Shown here: one piece after another, positions 31,505 to 40,324 of the stretch
Layout of the letters: every line of letters starts with the position of its first letter
Position numbering within the stretch: position 1 is the first letter of the stretch
Assembly (NCBI GenBank): GCA_023450935.1
Contig: JAEXGH010000023.1
Location: forward strand, 1-64,000
Direction of reading: 5' to 3'
Origin: Verrucomicrobiota bacterium
GTDB lineage: Bacteria > Verrucomicrobiota > Verrucomicrobiia > Opitutales > Intestinicryptomonadaceae
Length of the DNA: 64,000 bases
The notes under the pieces: model-generated
Databases searched by the model: none
Seen by the model: the letters and a program-made list of their open reading frames with translations, nothing else
Told to the model about the DNA's origin: nothing
Made by a program: the position numbers and the translations under genes

Positions 31505-32842
31505 ATGAAAAATCTTAAAAAACCATTTTTTGCGGTGGCGGCGGCGTTCGTTTTGACCTCCTGTTCTTCCGGAAAGGCGTTGGTTTTCGACAACCCCGCC
31601 GACGAAGCCAACAGGCTCAAGACGTTGAATTCCGAAATTTTCGTGCCCTATAAAAAGCTCACAACACCCCCCGGCTTCCATTGGTTCGCCTACTACGACA
31701 AGCTTGAAACCGACCCGTCGGGCAGGTATGTGCTTGCGATGAAAACAGATTTCGAAGGGCGCAGTCCCAAAGCGGGCGACGAAATCGAAATAGGAATGGT
31801 TGACACACAGGACGGCTGCAAGTGGGTCAAGCTCGGAACGTCGAAGGCGTGGGGGTGGCAGCAGGGTTGCCAGCTGCAGTTTATTCCGCAGTCGAAGTCG
31901 GAGGTGATTTGGAACGACCGCGAGGGCGGCAAATTCGTGTCGCGAATTGTCGATGTGCAAACGCGGAAAATGCGCACCATAAATACCCCCGTATACGCGC
32001 TTTCGCCCGACGGCAAATGGGCGGTCACGGTTGACTATTCGCGCGTGAACGACATGCGCAAAGGCTACGGCTACAGCGGCATTCCCGACAAATTCGCCGC
32101 CGAAAAATTCCCGAGCAACGCGGGCATTTGGAAGGTCGATTTGAAGACGGGGCAGAAAAAGCTTATTGTCTCGCACGCCGATGCGATGAAAATTCCCAAT
32201 CCGCTCGACCCCGAATTTGCCGACGCCAAGCACTGGTTCAACCACCTGCTTGTTTCGCCCGACGGCAAACGCTTCATATTCCTCCACCGCTGGCGTTATC
32301 CCGACGCCGCGCGCACGGCAAAATACAAAGATGTGGGCGGATTCGGCACGCGAATGTTTACCGCGTCTGTTGACGGCGGCGACTTGCGCGCAATAGACCC
32401 CTACAACTATACTTCGCACTTTATTTGGGATACCGAAAGCAAAAACGTCGTAGCGTGGACGCGCATTCCCCGCAACGGTGAAATGCGCAAGGGGTTCTAT
32501 GTAATCGCCGACTCCCCGACCGAAAAAATTTCGCTCATAGGCGAAGGCGTTATGACCGACAACGGACACAATACCTTCCTGAGCAACCACCCCGAATGGA
32601 TTTTAAACGACACCTATCCCAGAGAGTGGACGCAACACAGACAGGAAGTCTACATTTACAACGTCAAAACGGGCGAAAAGAAGGTCATAGCGCGGCTTAA
32701 TTCCCCAAAAGGCTATAAGGGCGAACTCCGCTGCGACACCCACCCGCGCTCGACGCCCGACGGCACGAAAGTTATCGTAGATTCCGCGCACGACGGCGGC
32801 AGGCAAATCTATATGTTCGATATTTCCGAATTGATAAGGTAG
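31505..32842 (+). CDS. Oligogalacturonate-lyase-like beta-propeller lipoprotein
   Basis: A 445-residue lipoprotein (lipobox FVLTSC, Cys20) made of repeated WD40/TolB-type blades, for example SPDGKWAVTV, SPDGKRFIFLHRW and TPDGTKVIVDSAHDGGRQIYMFD. The HWFNHLLVSPDGKRFIFLHRW stretch and the C-terminal CDTHPRSTPDG segment resemble oligogalacturonate lyase (PL22) and related sugar-acid proteins. Catalysis on pectin fragments is plausible but not proven; other propeller hydrolases share the fold. It diverges from the EamA transporter, and a 23-base tandem duplication begins inside its last codons. Confidence 0.78.
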   Translation: MKNLKKPFFAVAAAFVLTSCSSGKALVFDNPADEANRLKTLNSEIFVPYKKLTTPPGFHWFAYYDKLETDPSGRYVLAMKTDFEGRSPKAGDEIEIGMVDTQDGCKWVKLGTSKAWGWQQGCQLQFIPQSKSEVIWNDREGGKFVSRIVDVQTRKMRTINTPVYALSPDGKWAVTVDYSRVNDMRKGYGYSGIPDKFAAEKFPSNAGIWKVDLKTGQKKLIVSHADAMKIPNPLDPEFADAKHWFNHLLVSPDGKRFIFLHRWRYPDAARTAKYKDVGGFGTRMFTASVDGGDLRAIDPYNYTSHFIWDTESKNVVAWTRIPRNGEMRKGFYVIADSPTEKISLIGEGVMTDNGHNTFLSNHPEWILNDTYPREWTQHRQEVYIYNVKTGEKKVIARLNSPKGYKGELRCDTHPRSTPDGTKVIVDSAHDGGRQIYMFDISELIR

Positions 32843-32874
32843 TAGTAAACCAATTGATAAAGTAGTAGTAAATT
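32829..32874. repeat. 23-base tandem duplication across the stop codon
   Basis: The unit beginning AATTGATAAGGTAGTAGTAA (32829-32851) is followed at once by a second copy (32852-32874) with 20 of 23 bases identical. The first copy contains the last codons and the TAG stop of the propeller gene, so duplication left the reading frame end intact and added a copy of it downstream. Confidence 0.9.
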
Positions 32875-33148
32875 CATATGTAATCCAACGCGGCGGGGGC
32901 TTCGGCTCTCCGCTGCTTTCTTTTGCGGATTGAAGCATTTCCCCCTTTTATCTCCCGCGGCAGTTCTCCCCGTTCCCGCCGCGGGGTGCTCCTTTGGAAA
33001 GGCTCTGGGGCTGCGTTTACGCTCTTTTCGGAACGTTGCCGACAGAATCTAATACGCCGCCTTGCGCGTTAAAACGCGGAGGAAAACGCGCGATAAAAAA
33101 CGCGGCGGACAAAAGCCCGTCGCGCTTGAATGTTTGTTGGGGTATCGG
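32843..33148. other. Intergenic region between convergent genes
   Basis: No gene is visible. It holds the second duplicated unit (to 32874), a pyrimidine-rich stretch (about 32930-33000) without recognisable features and the terminator of the second beta-galactosidase at 33095-33124. Confidence 0.6.
33095..33124 (-). terminator. Intrinsic terminator of the second beta-galactosidase
   Basis: CGCGACGG and CCGCCGCG (with one internal mismatch, 33101-33124) form a stem followed on the minus strand by six T. It lies 25 bases after the stop. Confidence 0.75.
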
Positions 33149-36100
33149 CTATTCTGCGGAGATTGAGAACATCATCTCATACGTTTGTCCGCTTAAAATG
33201 CGCGCGCCGTCTACGGGATTCGTGCGCCACGACGTCACGCCGCCCATTCCCCTGTTCTTGGCGGAAATATTGACTATTTTGAAGTCGCGCTCGGGCAGCT
33301 GCGCAGTGCTCCGCGCCTGCTCGATGTCTTCGGGCAGATACGGATACACTCCGAATTCGAAATTGCGCCCTTCAAGAGCCGTGAACTTCAGCTTGGGAAG
33401 CCCGCCGCCCGAAAGGTTCGCCCAGCGCACGCCGCAGACGTTCGACGTTTCCTGCGGGTCGACAAATTGGAAGAACATTTCGCCAACGCCGCGTTTGAAT
33501 TTGCCGAGCCACGCCGAGCGGACAGTGTCTACATACGTTTCGCTCGGGCCAAGCCCATACCATTCGCGCGTGTCGAAGTTGTTGTTGACGGCGAACTGCA
33601 AACCCGCGCGGAACACTTCGGTCGGAATCTTCGTCTGCCCGAGGGTGAAGCGCGCGTAGACGTCGATAGTGCCGTCGGGGTGGATAAAATACTCGGTCTG
33701 CACGCTCAGTTGACATTCGACATTGTAGTAATGGCTAATAACCTTTATGCCGTCCGAAATCTCGTTTGCCGAAAAATGCGTGAGCTTGGAGCGGTCGGGA
33801 GCGGCGCGCCAGCGGGCGAGCTTTTCGCCGAGCTTGAGTTTTGCGCCCCTGTCGTTGTTTGTGCGCGGACGCCAGAAGTTCATTTTCATCGGGCTTTTGA
33901 TGAGGCGGACATCTTCGCCGAGCCCGAAGACCGACAGCCAGCCCGTGTTTTTGCGCGTGTAGTCGAAAAGCCAGCCCGTGGCTTTGTCGAACTTTACGGA
34001 GAAGTTTTCGCCCGAAACAGTAATTGTTTTGCCGTCGTCGGAAAGCAGGGGAGCTTTCTGCTGCCCGCTTTGGAAGACGGCTTGCTTCGGCCCGACTTTG
34101 AGCGGTTTGCCGTCGCGTTCGGGAACGAATTTCCCGCCGAGCTCGAATTGCTCCCAAGCGGTTTCCTCTCCGCGCTCGAAGCCGTAGGCGTCTTCGGCAA
34201 GCTTGAACGAAAGCCGCAGCGCGTATTCGCCCGACTTTTTGAAATCGACGCCAGACAAATTCGCGACTGCCTGCGATTTCCCCTGCGGCGGCGTGGGAGC
34301 GATGGGCAGACTGCCCGAGGCTATTTCCTCGCCGTTGCGCGTGAGTGTCCAGTCGGCTTTGAATTTCGACAAATCCACGAAAAAGTTTTCATTGAAGATT
34401 TCGATTCTCGCAACGCCCTCTGAGAACCCGAGCAGTTTGGCGTGGATATTTTGGTGCGTCTTTTTGACGGAGGTCATTTCGGGCGATGGGCGAAGGTCGG
34501 GCGTTACAAGGCCGTCGCAGCAGCCCGCGTAGTCGGTAGGTCTGTCGCCGAAGTCGCCGCCAACGGCAAAGTAGGTTTTGTCGGAGGGGATTTCCCCGAA
34601 CTTCGAAAAGTCGATGTCGCAAATTGCGTCGCCCTTTTCGAAGAAGCCCGACTCCAACGCAGAGTCCGCCACGCGCCAGCGCACGAGCGCGCCGTCGAAG
34701 ACCTTGTATTTCTCCTTGTCTTTCGCCGCCAGCACGAACGGGCTGTCGGATTGCAAAACAAATTCGGGGATTTCGCGTTCGGCGACTTTTTTGCCGTCAA
34801 TGTAAAGAGCCATTTTGCCCTTGCCCGCAACCGCCGCAATTTCAATCGGCAGCTCGAACTTTTCCGCCGCTTGGGCTTTGAGATTGTAGTTTTTGTCCTT
34901 TTTGTTGTTGAAGACTGAGAACTCGAGCGTCTTGCGGGTGTTTGTAAATTTCAGCGAGAAAATGCCCGACTGTTCCGCTATTGTCTCCGTTTCGGCTTGC
35001 TCTATCGGAACGCGCTTTGAAACGCGTTTGTCGTTGTAGCCTACGCGCGTGGCAAAGCCGTCTTTTGCAAGCTTTACTGCGGCGGTAAATTGGCTGACGG
35101 GCTTTTCGAACAAACCGGGGGTCGCCACTACCGATGCTCTGAACATTGGCTTGTAGGGCGAAACGTAGTTGAATACCGCGATGTCGCGCGCGGGGTTTGC
35201 GGTGTCGGCAACCTTGATTGCGGGTTCGGCTTGGCGCAGAATGCCTTGGTCAATCCAGTCCCAGATGAAGCCGCCCTGATAGCGCGGCTCTTTGCGGACC
35301 AAGTCCCAGTAGTCGCAAAGCGCGCCGCCGCCGTTGCCCTGCGCGTGCGAGTATTCGCAAAGGATTACCGTTTTCTGCTCTTCGGGCGGGAGATTGTCCT
35401 GCGAACGCAAAAAGTCTTCAACCTGCTTGGGCGAAGAATACATCACGGAGAAAAAGTCTACCGACTTCATTTCGGCGTCGCGGTCGAAATGAAGCGGGCG
35501 CGAGCTGTCGCGGGAGCGTATCCATTTTGCGGCGTTCGCCATCGACGTTCCCATTTTCGATTCGTTGCCGAGCGACCAAATCACCACACACGGGTGGTTT
35601 TTGTCGCGCTCCACCATATTTTGGATTCTGCCGAGTATGGGAATATGCCAGAATTTTTTCGGGTCGTTGAGAATGTTCGGCTTTTTGGAGATAACGCCGA
35701 GTTCGTCGTTGCCGAGCCCGTGGGCTTCTATGTTGGCTTCGTCCATGACATACATGCCGAGTTTGTCGCAGATGTCGTAGAGCGCGGTTATGTTGGGGTA
35801 GTGCGATGTGCGGACGGCGTTGATGTTGTATTTTTTCATCAGCTTGATGTCGGCGAGGGTGTCGGCAAAGCTTACCGCCTGTGCCGTTTTGGCGGAGTGT
35901 TCGTGGCGGTTTGCCCCCTTGATTAAGATGGGTTTGCCGTTGACGAAAAACTTGCCGAGCTTTCTCTCGACTTTTCTGAAGCCTACGTTGAACGCGGCAA
36001 AACGCTTTTGTCCGCCCGCGTCGATTTCCACAAGCAGTCTGTAGAGGTTGGGCGTTTCAGCCGACCACCGCATGGCGTTTTTGACCTCGGCGAATTTAAG

Positions 36101-37033
36101 CGCAAGCGTTTTTGTTTCGCCCTTTTTGAGTTCTTCGTTTGCGCCTACCGTTTCGAGCTTTTTGCCGTCGGGGGCAAACAGTGCCGCCGACACTTTAACC
36201 CGCCGGTTTTCGCCGCAGTTTTTGAGCGAAACTTCCGTTGTGAGCGTGCCGTTGCGGTAGTCGTCGGTGAGGCTTGCGCGGTTGAACACGTCGGTTGCCG
36301 ACAGTTGCGGGCGCGCAAAAAGCTTTACGGGGCGGAATATTCCCGCGAATCTCCAGTAGTCTTGGTCTTCCAAATACGAGCCGTCGCTATACTGGTAGAC
36401 TTCGACCGCGACGGTGTTTTTGCTCGTCTTGACAAAATCGGTGATGTCGAATGTCGCGGGCGTGCGGCTGTCTTCGGCGTAGCCCGCTTTTTTGCCGTTT
36501 ACCCAGACGTAGAACGCGCTTGCAACGCCGTCGAAGCGGATTAGCACGCGCTGGTTCGCCCAGTCTGCGGGAATTTCGAAGTCGCGTCTGTATGAACCGA
36601 CGCCGTTGCGCTCGTTTTCCGGATAATTCGAATATTCTACGGGCGGCGTGCCCATAACCGTCGGCGGCTGTTCCTTGAACGGATAGATTATGTTTACGTA
36701 AAGCGGAGAGCCGTATCCGTGCATTTGCCAGTTTGCGGGCACGGGAATTTCGTCCCAGCTGGAGACGTCGAATTCGGGCTTGAAGAAGTCGAGAGGTCTC
36801 GATTTTGGGTTGCCGACGTAGTGGAATTTCCAGTTTCCGTCAAGCGACAATTCGGTATCGGAGGGCGCGTTTTCAAGCGCGGAGCGCGCGTTTTTGTGCA
36901 GGGACATCGTAGCCGACGGGGCTTCGGTGTTTGAGCGGAACACGGCCTCGTTCTGCCAGTCTTCTGCGGCGTTTGCGCAAAACGCCGACAACGCCGCCGC
37001 AACTACAACGGTTGTAAATAAGTTACCATTCAT
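33149..37033 (-). CDS. Secreted GH2 beta-galactosidase (LacZ-type, large)
   Basis: A 1294-residue GH2 enzyme with signal peptide MNGNLFTTVVVAAALSAFCANA. The five-domain LacZ plan is complete: sugar-binding domain (about 50-240), Ig-like (about 245-355), TIM barrel (about 358-650), Ig-like, and C-terminal galactose-mutarotase-like sandwich (about 1010-1290; GLGPSETYVD). The acid/base is Glu491 (WSLGNES) and the nucleophile Glu560 (LCEYSHAQGNGGG), and MDEANIEAHG is canonical, unlike in the first GH2 protein. An insertion of about 250 residues (about 640-890), with beta-rich sequence, lies between barrel and C-terminal domains. A promoter candidate is only a few bases upstream of the ATG. Confidence 0.93.
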   Translation of the reverse strand: MNGNLFTTVVVAAALSAFCANAAEDWQNEAVFRSNTEAPSATMSLHKNARSALENAPSDTELSLDGNWKFHYVGNPKSRPLDFFKPEFDVSSWDEIPVPANWQMHGYGSPLYVNIIYPFKEQPPTVMGTPPVEYSNYPENERNGVGSYRRDFEIPADWANQRVLIRFDGVASAFYVWVNGKKAGYAEDSRTPATFDITDFVKTSKNTVAVEVYQYSDGSYLEDQDYWRFAGIFRPVKLFARPQLSATDVFNRASLTDDYRNGTLTTEVSLKNCGENRRVKVSAALFAPDGKKLETVGANEELKKGETKTLALKFAEVKNAMRWSAETPNLYRLLVEIDAGGQKRFAAFNVGFRKVERKLGKFFVNGKPILIKGANRHEHSAKTAQAVSFADTLADIKLMKKYNINAVRTSHYPNITALYDICDKLGMYVMDEANIEAHGLGNDELGVISKKPNILNDPKKFWHIPILGRIQNMVERDKNHPCVVIWSLGNESKMGTSMANAAKWIRSRDSSRPLHFDRDAEMKSVDFFSVMYSSPKQVEDFLRSQDNLPPEEQKTVILCEYSHAQGNGGGALCDYWDLVRKEPRYQGGFIWDWIDQGILRQAEPAIKVADTANPARDIAVFNYVSPYKPMFRASVVATPGLFEKPVSQFTAAVKLAKDGFATRVGYNDKRVSKRVPIEQAETETIAEQSGIFSLKFTNTRKTLEFSVFNNKKDKNYNLKAQAAEKFELPIEIAAVAGKGKMALYIDGKKVAEREIPEFVLQSDSPFVLAAKDKEKYKVFDGALVRWRVADSALESGFFEKGDAICDIDFSKFGEIPSDKTYFAVGGDFGDRPTDYAGCCDGLVTPDLRPSPEMTSVKKTHQNIHAKLLGFSEGVARIEIFNENFFVDLSKFKADWTLTRNGEEIASGSLPIAPTPPQGKSQAVANLSGVDFKKSGEYALRLSFKLAEDAYGFERGEETAWEQFELGGKFVPERDGKPLKVGPKQAVFQSGQQKAPLLSDDGKTITVSGENFSVKFDKATGWLFDYTRKNTGWLSVFGLGEDVRLIKSPMKMNFWRPRTNNDRGAKLKLGEKLARWRAAPDRSKLTHFSANEISDGIKVISHYYNVECQLSVQTEYFIHPDGTIDVYARFTLGQTKIPTEVFRAGLQFAVNNNFDTREWYGLGPSETYVDTVRSAWLGKFKRGVGEMFFQFVDPQETSNVCGVRWANLSGGGLPKLKFTALEGRNFEFGVYPYLPEDIEQARSTAQLPERDFKIVNISAKNRGMGGVTSWRTNPVDGARILSGQTYEMMFSISAE

Positions 37034-37041
37034 ACGTGTAT

Positions 37042-37070
37042 ATGGTATTGTTTGGGTCGCGTTTTTTCAA
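37042..37070 (-). promoter_or_regulatory. Candidate promoter of the second beta-galactosidase
   Basis: On the minus strand TTGAAA (37070-37065) and TACCAT (37047-37042) are 17 bases apart. The predicted transcript start would be about two bases before the ATG at 37033, and no Shine-Dalgarno sequence is seen, so the mRNA may be leaderless or the real promoter may lie elsewhere. Confidence 0.4.
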
Positions 37071-37132
37071 GGATTTTTTTTTAATATCCCGCGTTTTTTC
37101 CCGAATGTAATACTTGTAAAGGAAAGGTTTTT

Positions 37133-37489
37133 ATGGAGAACTTCGAAAAGGGAAAAATACTGGACATTGCGGGCTCGGTTTCATACGAATCTGCCGGAGT
37201 TGTAAGCAAGCAGATTCTCAAAAACGCGGCGGGAAACATAACGGTGTTTTCGTTCGCAAAAGGGCAGGGGCTGAGCACCCACAGCGCACCGTTCGACGCG
37301 CTCGTTCAGGTGCTTGACGGCGAGGCCGAAATACTCATAGGCGGCGTCCCGCGCAGACTCAAAAGCGGCGATTTCATCATACTGCCCGCGAACGTTCCGC
37401 ATTCGGTCTTCGCGGTGGACAGCTTCAAGATGCTGCTTACGATGATTTACGCGTCGGAATCGCCGGCCAAGGTGTGCCGTTGTTCGTAG
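37133..37489 (+). CDS. Small cupin-domain protein
   Basis: A 118-residue single-domain cupin with the motif 1 region GQGLSTHSAPFDALVQVLDGEAEILIGG and motif 2 LKSGDFIILPANVPHSVFA. Metal-binding His residues are partly present (His at THSAPF and PHS). Such proteins may be isomerases, dioxygenases or sensors; function unknown. AAAGGAAAGG precedes the ATG. It ends in a small CCCGCGCGGG-T5 terminator. Confidence 0.85.
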   Translation: MENFEKGKILDIAGSVSYESAGVVSKQILKNAAGNITVFSFAKGQGLSTHSAPFDALVQVLDGEAEILIGGVPRRLKSGDFIILPANVPHSVFAVDSFKMLLTMIYASESPAKVCRCS

Positions 37490-37504
37490 CCCGCGCGGGT
37501 TTTT
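37490..37504 (+). terminator. Intrinsic terminator of the cupin gene
   Basis: The self-complementary CCCGCGCGGG (37490-37499) is followed by five T. A second stem, GTGCGC/GCGCAC (37505-37525), stands between it and the end of the convergent protease gene. Confidence 0.55.
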
Positions 37505-37529
37505 GTGCGCCACAAAGGCGCGCACAAAG

Positions 37530-38900
37530 CTATTGCGGCGCGAGAATGTGGTATGAAATGGTGCGCCCCTTGAGCACCTGAATGAGCGTTTTTACGGGTT
37601 TTTTTTCGTATTTTTCATACTCTTTCTCCACATCGGAAAAGGAGCGAATGGGTGTATCGCCTATTTTCAGCAGAATGTCGCCCTCTTCGACGCCCGCGAT
37701 GTCGAACGGGAACGCGCGCCTGACGCTCGATATTATTACGGGGCTTTGGACGGTGATTTTCTTTTCGCGTCTGAGTGCCTTGGTGATTTCGCGCAACCCC
37801 GCGCCCCACTTTTCGAGCGCGTATTCGCGCCCGACGCGGCTTTCAAGCGTTTCGGTTTTCACGGAAATCCGTCTTGTTTCGCCGTTTCGCAGAATTTCGA
37901 ACACGACGTTTTCACCCACTTTCATTCGGGCTATTTTGTTCATAATTGCGGGCAGTTGTTCGGGGTAGCGGCCGTCTATCGGCTCCGAGTTTATTTGCGT
38001 GATAACGTCTCCCGCGAAAATTCCCGCAACCGCCGCGGGCGAGCCCACATCGACATTCCCCACAAGCGCGCCGCGCGCGTCTCCGGCATCGGTGTCGCCG
38101 TTGGGCAGCAACCCTATTCCCGTGTAGGCGCGTTCGACTCTTCCGTCCTTTAAAATGCGTCCGATGACCTCTTTTGCGACGTTCGAAGGCACCGCAAAAG
38201 ACAGGTTGTTCGATTCAAGCACCGTGCGCGTGTTTATTCCAACAACCGTTCCGTCTGGCAGCGAAAGCGGGCCGCCGCTGTTGCCGGGGTTGATTGCGGC
38301 ATCGGTTTGAAGCCAAGTGTTGAACTGCCCCGTTTCGTAGCCGCGTTCGGTAAGCTCTCCGGCAAAGTAGCGTTTTGTGTTCGATATTATTCCGCGCGTC
38401 ACCGTTCTTGCGAAACCGTGCGGCGTGCCGACGGCGTAGACTTCCGCCGCGCTTTTTAGTTTGTCGGAGTCGCCGAAACGGGAGAATTTGAAGCGCAGGT
38501 TGCGCCGTTTGATTTCGTCGGCGTCGATTTTTACAACCGCCAAATCGGTCCAGTGGTCCCAGCCCGCAAAGTGTGCCTTTACGCGTTCGAGCGAAGGCAA
38601 AATCACTTCGATTTTTTCCGCATACGGATTTACAACGTGGGCATTTGTGGCTACAAGCCCGTCGGGCGAAATAATTACGCCCGAACCGAGACTGCGCACG
38701 AGGTCTTTTTGCCCGTTCGCCGCCGCCGACTCCCAAACGTCGATTTTTACCACGCTGTCGAGCAGGTTTTCGAAGCCCGCTCCCAGCGAATCCGCTTCGC
38801 CGCCGGCGGCGGGGCAATGTTCCGCGCAGCCGCAACCGCCCGCGCACCCCGAAATAGCCGCCGCGAACGCGCACATCAAAAAGACCGCAACCCTAAACAT
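37530..38900 (-). CDS. Lipoprotein trypsin-like serine protease with two PDZ domains
   Basis: A 456-residue DegP/HtrA-type protease attached to the membrane by a lipobox (AAISGC, Cys19) instead of a free signal peptide. The catalytic triad is His88 (TNAHVV), Asp119 (WTDLAVVKI) and Ser208 (GNSGGP). Two PDZ domains follow (about 245-340 and 370-456). It likely acts in envelope protein quality control. A Cys-rich segment just after the lipid anchor (GGCGCAEHC) is unusual and might bind metal or form disulfides. It starts inside the last codons of queF with an 8-base overlap, so the two are co-transcribed. Confidence 0.92.
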   Translation of the reverse strand: MFRVAVFLMCAFAAAISGCAGGCGCAEHCPAAGGEADSLGAGFENLLDSVVKIDVWESAAANGQKDLVRSLGSGVIISPDGLVATNAHVVNPYAEKIEVILPSLERVKAHFAGWDHWTDLAVVKIDADEIKRRNLRFKFSRFGDSDKLKSAAEVYAVGTPHGFARTVTRGIISNTKRYFAGELTERGYETGQFNTWLQTDAAINPGNSGGPLSLPDGTVVGINTRTVLESNNLSFAVPSNVAKEVIGRILKDGRVERAYTGIGLLPNGDTDAGDARGALVGNVDVGSPAAVAGIFAGDVITQINSEPIDGRYPEQLPAIMNKIARMKVGENVVFEILRNGETRRISVKTETLESRVGREYALEKWGAGLREITKALRREKKITVQSPVIISSVRRAFPFDIAGVEEGDILLKIGDTPIRSFSDVEKEYEKYEKKPVKTLIQVLKGRTISYHILAPQ

Positions 38901-39318
38901 CGTCGGGACGTTTGCCGCTTTGGGCTATAACTTTTATACCTATGCCGCCCCTTATGTTGAAGTCGCCCTCAACCTTGCACCAGACGGGCTTGAGTGCGTC
39001 GGTGAGGTCTTGCAGAATCACGTTTGTGAGGTGTTCGTGGAAGCACCCCTCGTTGCGGAACGACCACAAATAAAGCTTCAGCGACTTGCTTTCCACGATT
39101 CTTTCGGCGGGCACATACGAAATTTTTATTTTCGCGAAATCCGGCTGCCCCGTGGCGGGGCATAGGCATGTGAATTCGTCGGTAAAAAGCTCCACCAAGT
39201 AGTGGTTTTTTGTCTTGTTCGGGAACGTCTCCAGCTTTTTGGAGGGTTTTGCCTTCGTTTTGCGCCCCGCACCCAAAAGTGTCAGAGACGACAAATCTTT
39301 TTTTTGCGTTTTATTCAT
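38893..39318 (-). CDS. queF: NADPH-dependent 7-cyano-7-deazaguanine reductase
   Basis: QueF reduces preQ0 to preQ1 in queuosine tRNA modification. The 141-residue protein is of the short (unimodular, YkvM-like) type. The catalytic Cys lies in the EFTCLCPATGQPDFAKI segment (about 48-64), the NADPH motif ESKSLKLYLWSFRNEGCFHEH follows, and the substrate Glu/His pair is in that segment. The ATG at 39318 is two bases beyond the TAA of the reductase gene and is preferred over a TTG at 39330. Other queuosine genes are not in the window. Confidence 0.96.
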   Translation of the reverse strand: MNKTQKKDLSSLTLLGAGRKTKAKPSKKLETFPNKTKNHYLVELFTDEFTCLCPATGQPDFAKIKISYVPAERIVESKSLKLYLWSFRNEGCFHEHLTNVILQDLTDALKPVWCKVEGDFNIRGGIGIKVIAQSGKRPDDV

Positions 39319-39319
39319 T

Positions 39320-40300
39320 TTAAAATTCAATCATCACTTTGCCGTTGCGCGAATTTTCGCACGCGCGCGCCAACGCCTTCGAGATGTCCCCCACCTTGAA
39401 ACTCGAATCCACGGGGGCTTTGAGCGTCCCGTCTGCAATCAGCGCGAAAACCTTTTCGAAAACGGCGTCAACCTCCGCTTTGGGGGCGGTGCGGCGGAAT
39501 TTGTCCCACCAGAAGCCGCGCAGACGAAGGTCGTTGAAAATGAGGAAGCGCGTCGGGAAGCGGATTGGGTCGGAGGTCATCGCGCCAATCGTTACGATTG
39601 TCGCCGAATTCCCCGCCGCCTTGATCATGTTCGACACGCTTTCGCCGCCTATTTGATTGAGCCCGAGAAGTATTTTCCCGTCGGTGAGCGTTTTGATTTT
39701 TTTTGCGTCGAATTCGTTTTCGTCAACTATGATGTCAGCGCCGATTTTTTCGAGAGCCGCCTTTTTCGCGGCGGCGTTGCGCAGCATATTCACGGTTTTC
39801 ACTCCGCGCGCTGCGCACATCTGAATGAGGAAGTAGCCAAGCGCGCTGCCCGCGCCGTTTTGGATAATCCAGTCGCCCTCCCCGAGTTTTGCGAATTTCT
39901 CCAAGAAACACAGGGCGGTGGGCGGGTTTATGAACGCCATTGCAAGCGCGCCCAAGTCGAGGCCTTCCGGCACGCGCATGAGCGCGTCGGAATCGGCAAC
40001 CTGATACTGCTGCCACGTCCCAAGTTCGGACGAAAGCGCGACTTTGTCGCCGACTTTCAGCACCGCGCCCGCTGCAGCCTCCACGACTTCGCCCACGCCC
40101 TCGCGCCCCGCTATTGCCGGCAGCTGTTTGAGCGTTCCGTATGAGCCCCCAATCATTCCCAAATCGGACGGATTGACTGGGGCCCTGAGGAGTTTCACAA
40201 GAACCTGCCCCTGCCTGAGGGCGGGCACTTCGAGCGTTTCGGCAGCCACGACTTCCGCGGGCTTGCCGTATTGTCTGTAGACGGCGGCTATGTTTTTCAT
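39320..40300 (-). CDS. Zinc-independent MDR oxidoreductase (enoyl-thioester reductase-like)
   Basis: A 326-residue medium-chain dehydrogenase/reductase. The pattern APVNPSDLGMIGGSYG, LPAIAGREGVGEV and the nucleotide-binding WIIQNGAGSALGYFLIQMCAARG match trans-2-enoyl-thioester reductases (MECR/Etr1 type) more than quinone reductases; the catalytic Tyr is probably that of GSYG (about 54). It may reduce enoyl-ACP/CoA in fatty-acid synthesis. Its stop codon lies just upstream of the queF start, so reductase, queF and protease form one minus-strand operon. NADPH use is inferred from family. Confidence 0.85.
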   Translation of the reverse strand: MKNIAAVYRQYGKPAEVVAAETLEVPALRQGQVLVKLLRAPVNPSDLGMIGGSYGTLKQLPAIAGREGVGEVVEAAAGAVLKVGDKVALSSELGTWQQYQVADSDALMRVPEGLDLGALAMAFINPPTALCFLEKFAKLGEGDWIIQNGAGSALGYFLIQMCAARGVKTVNMLRNAAAKKAALEKIGADIIVDENEFDAKKIKTLTDGKILLGLNQIGGESVSNMIKAAGNSATIVTIGAMTSDPIRFPTRFLIFNDLRLRGFWWDKFRRTAPKAEVDAVFEKVFALIADGTLKAPVDSSFKVGDISKALARACENSRNGKVMIEF

Positions 40301-40324
40301 TCTGTCGCTATCGGAAAAATTCGT

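Noticed and set aside
30467..32590. A 707-codon minus-strand frame
   Set aside because: Only its last 292 codons match the EamA family; the rest is antisense to the propeller lipoprotein.
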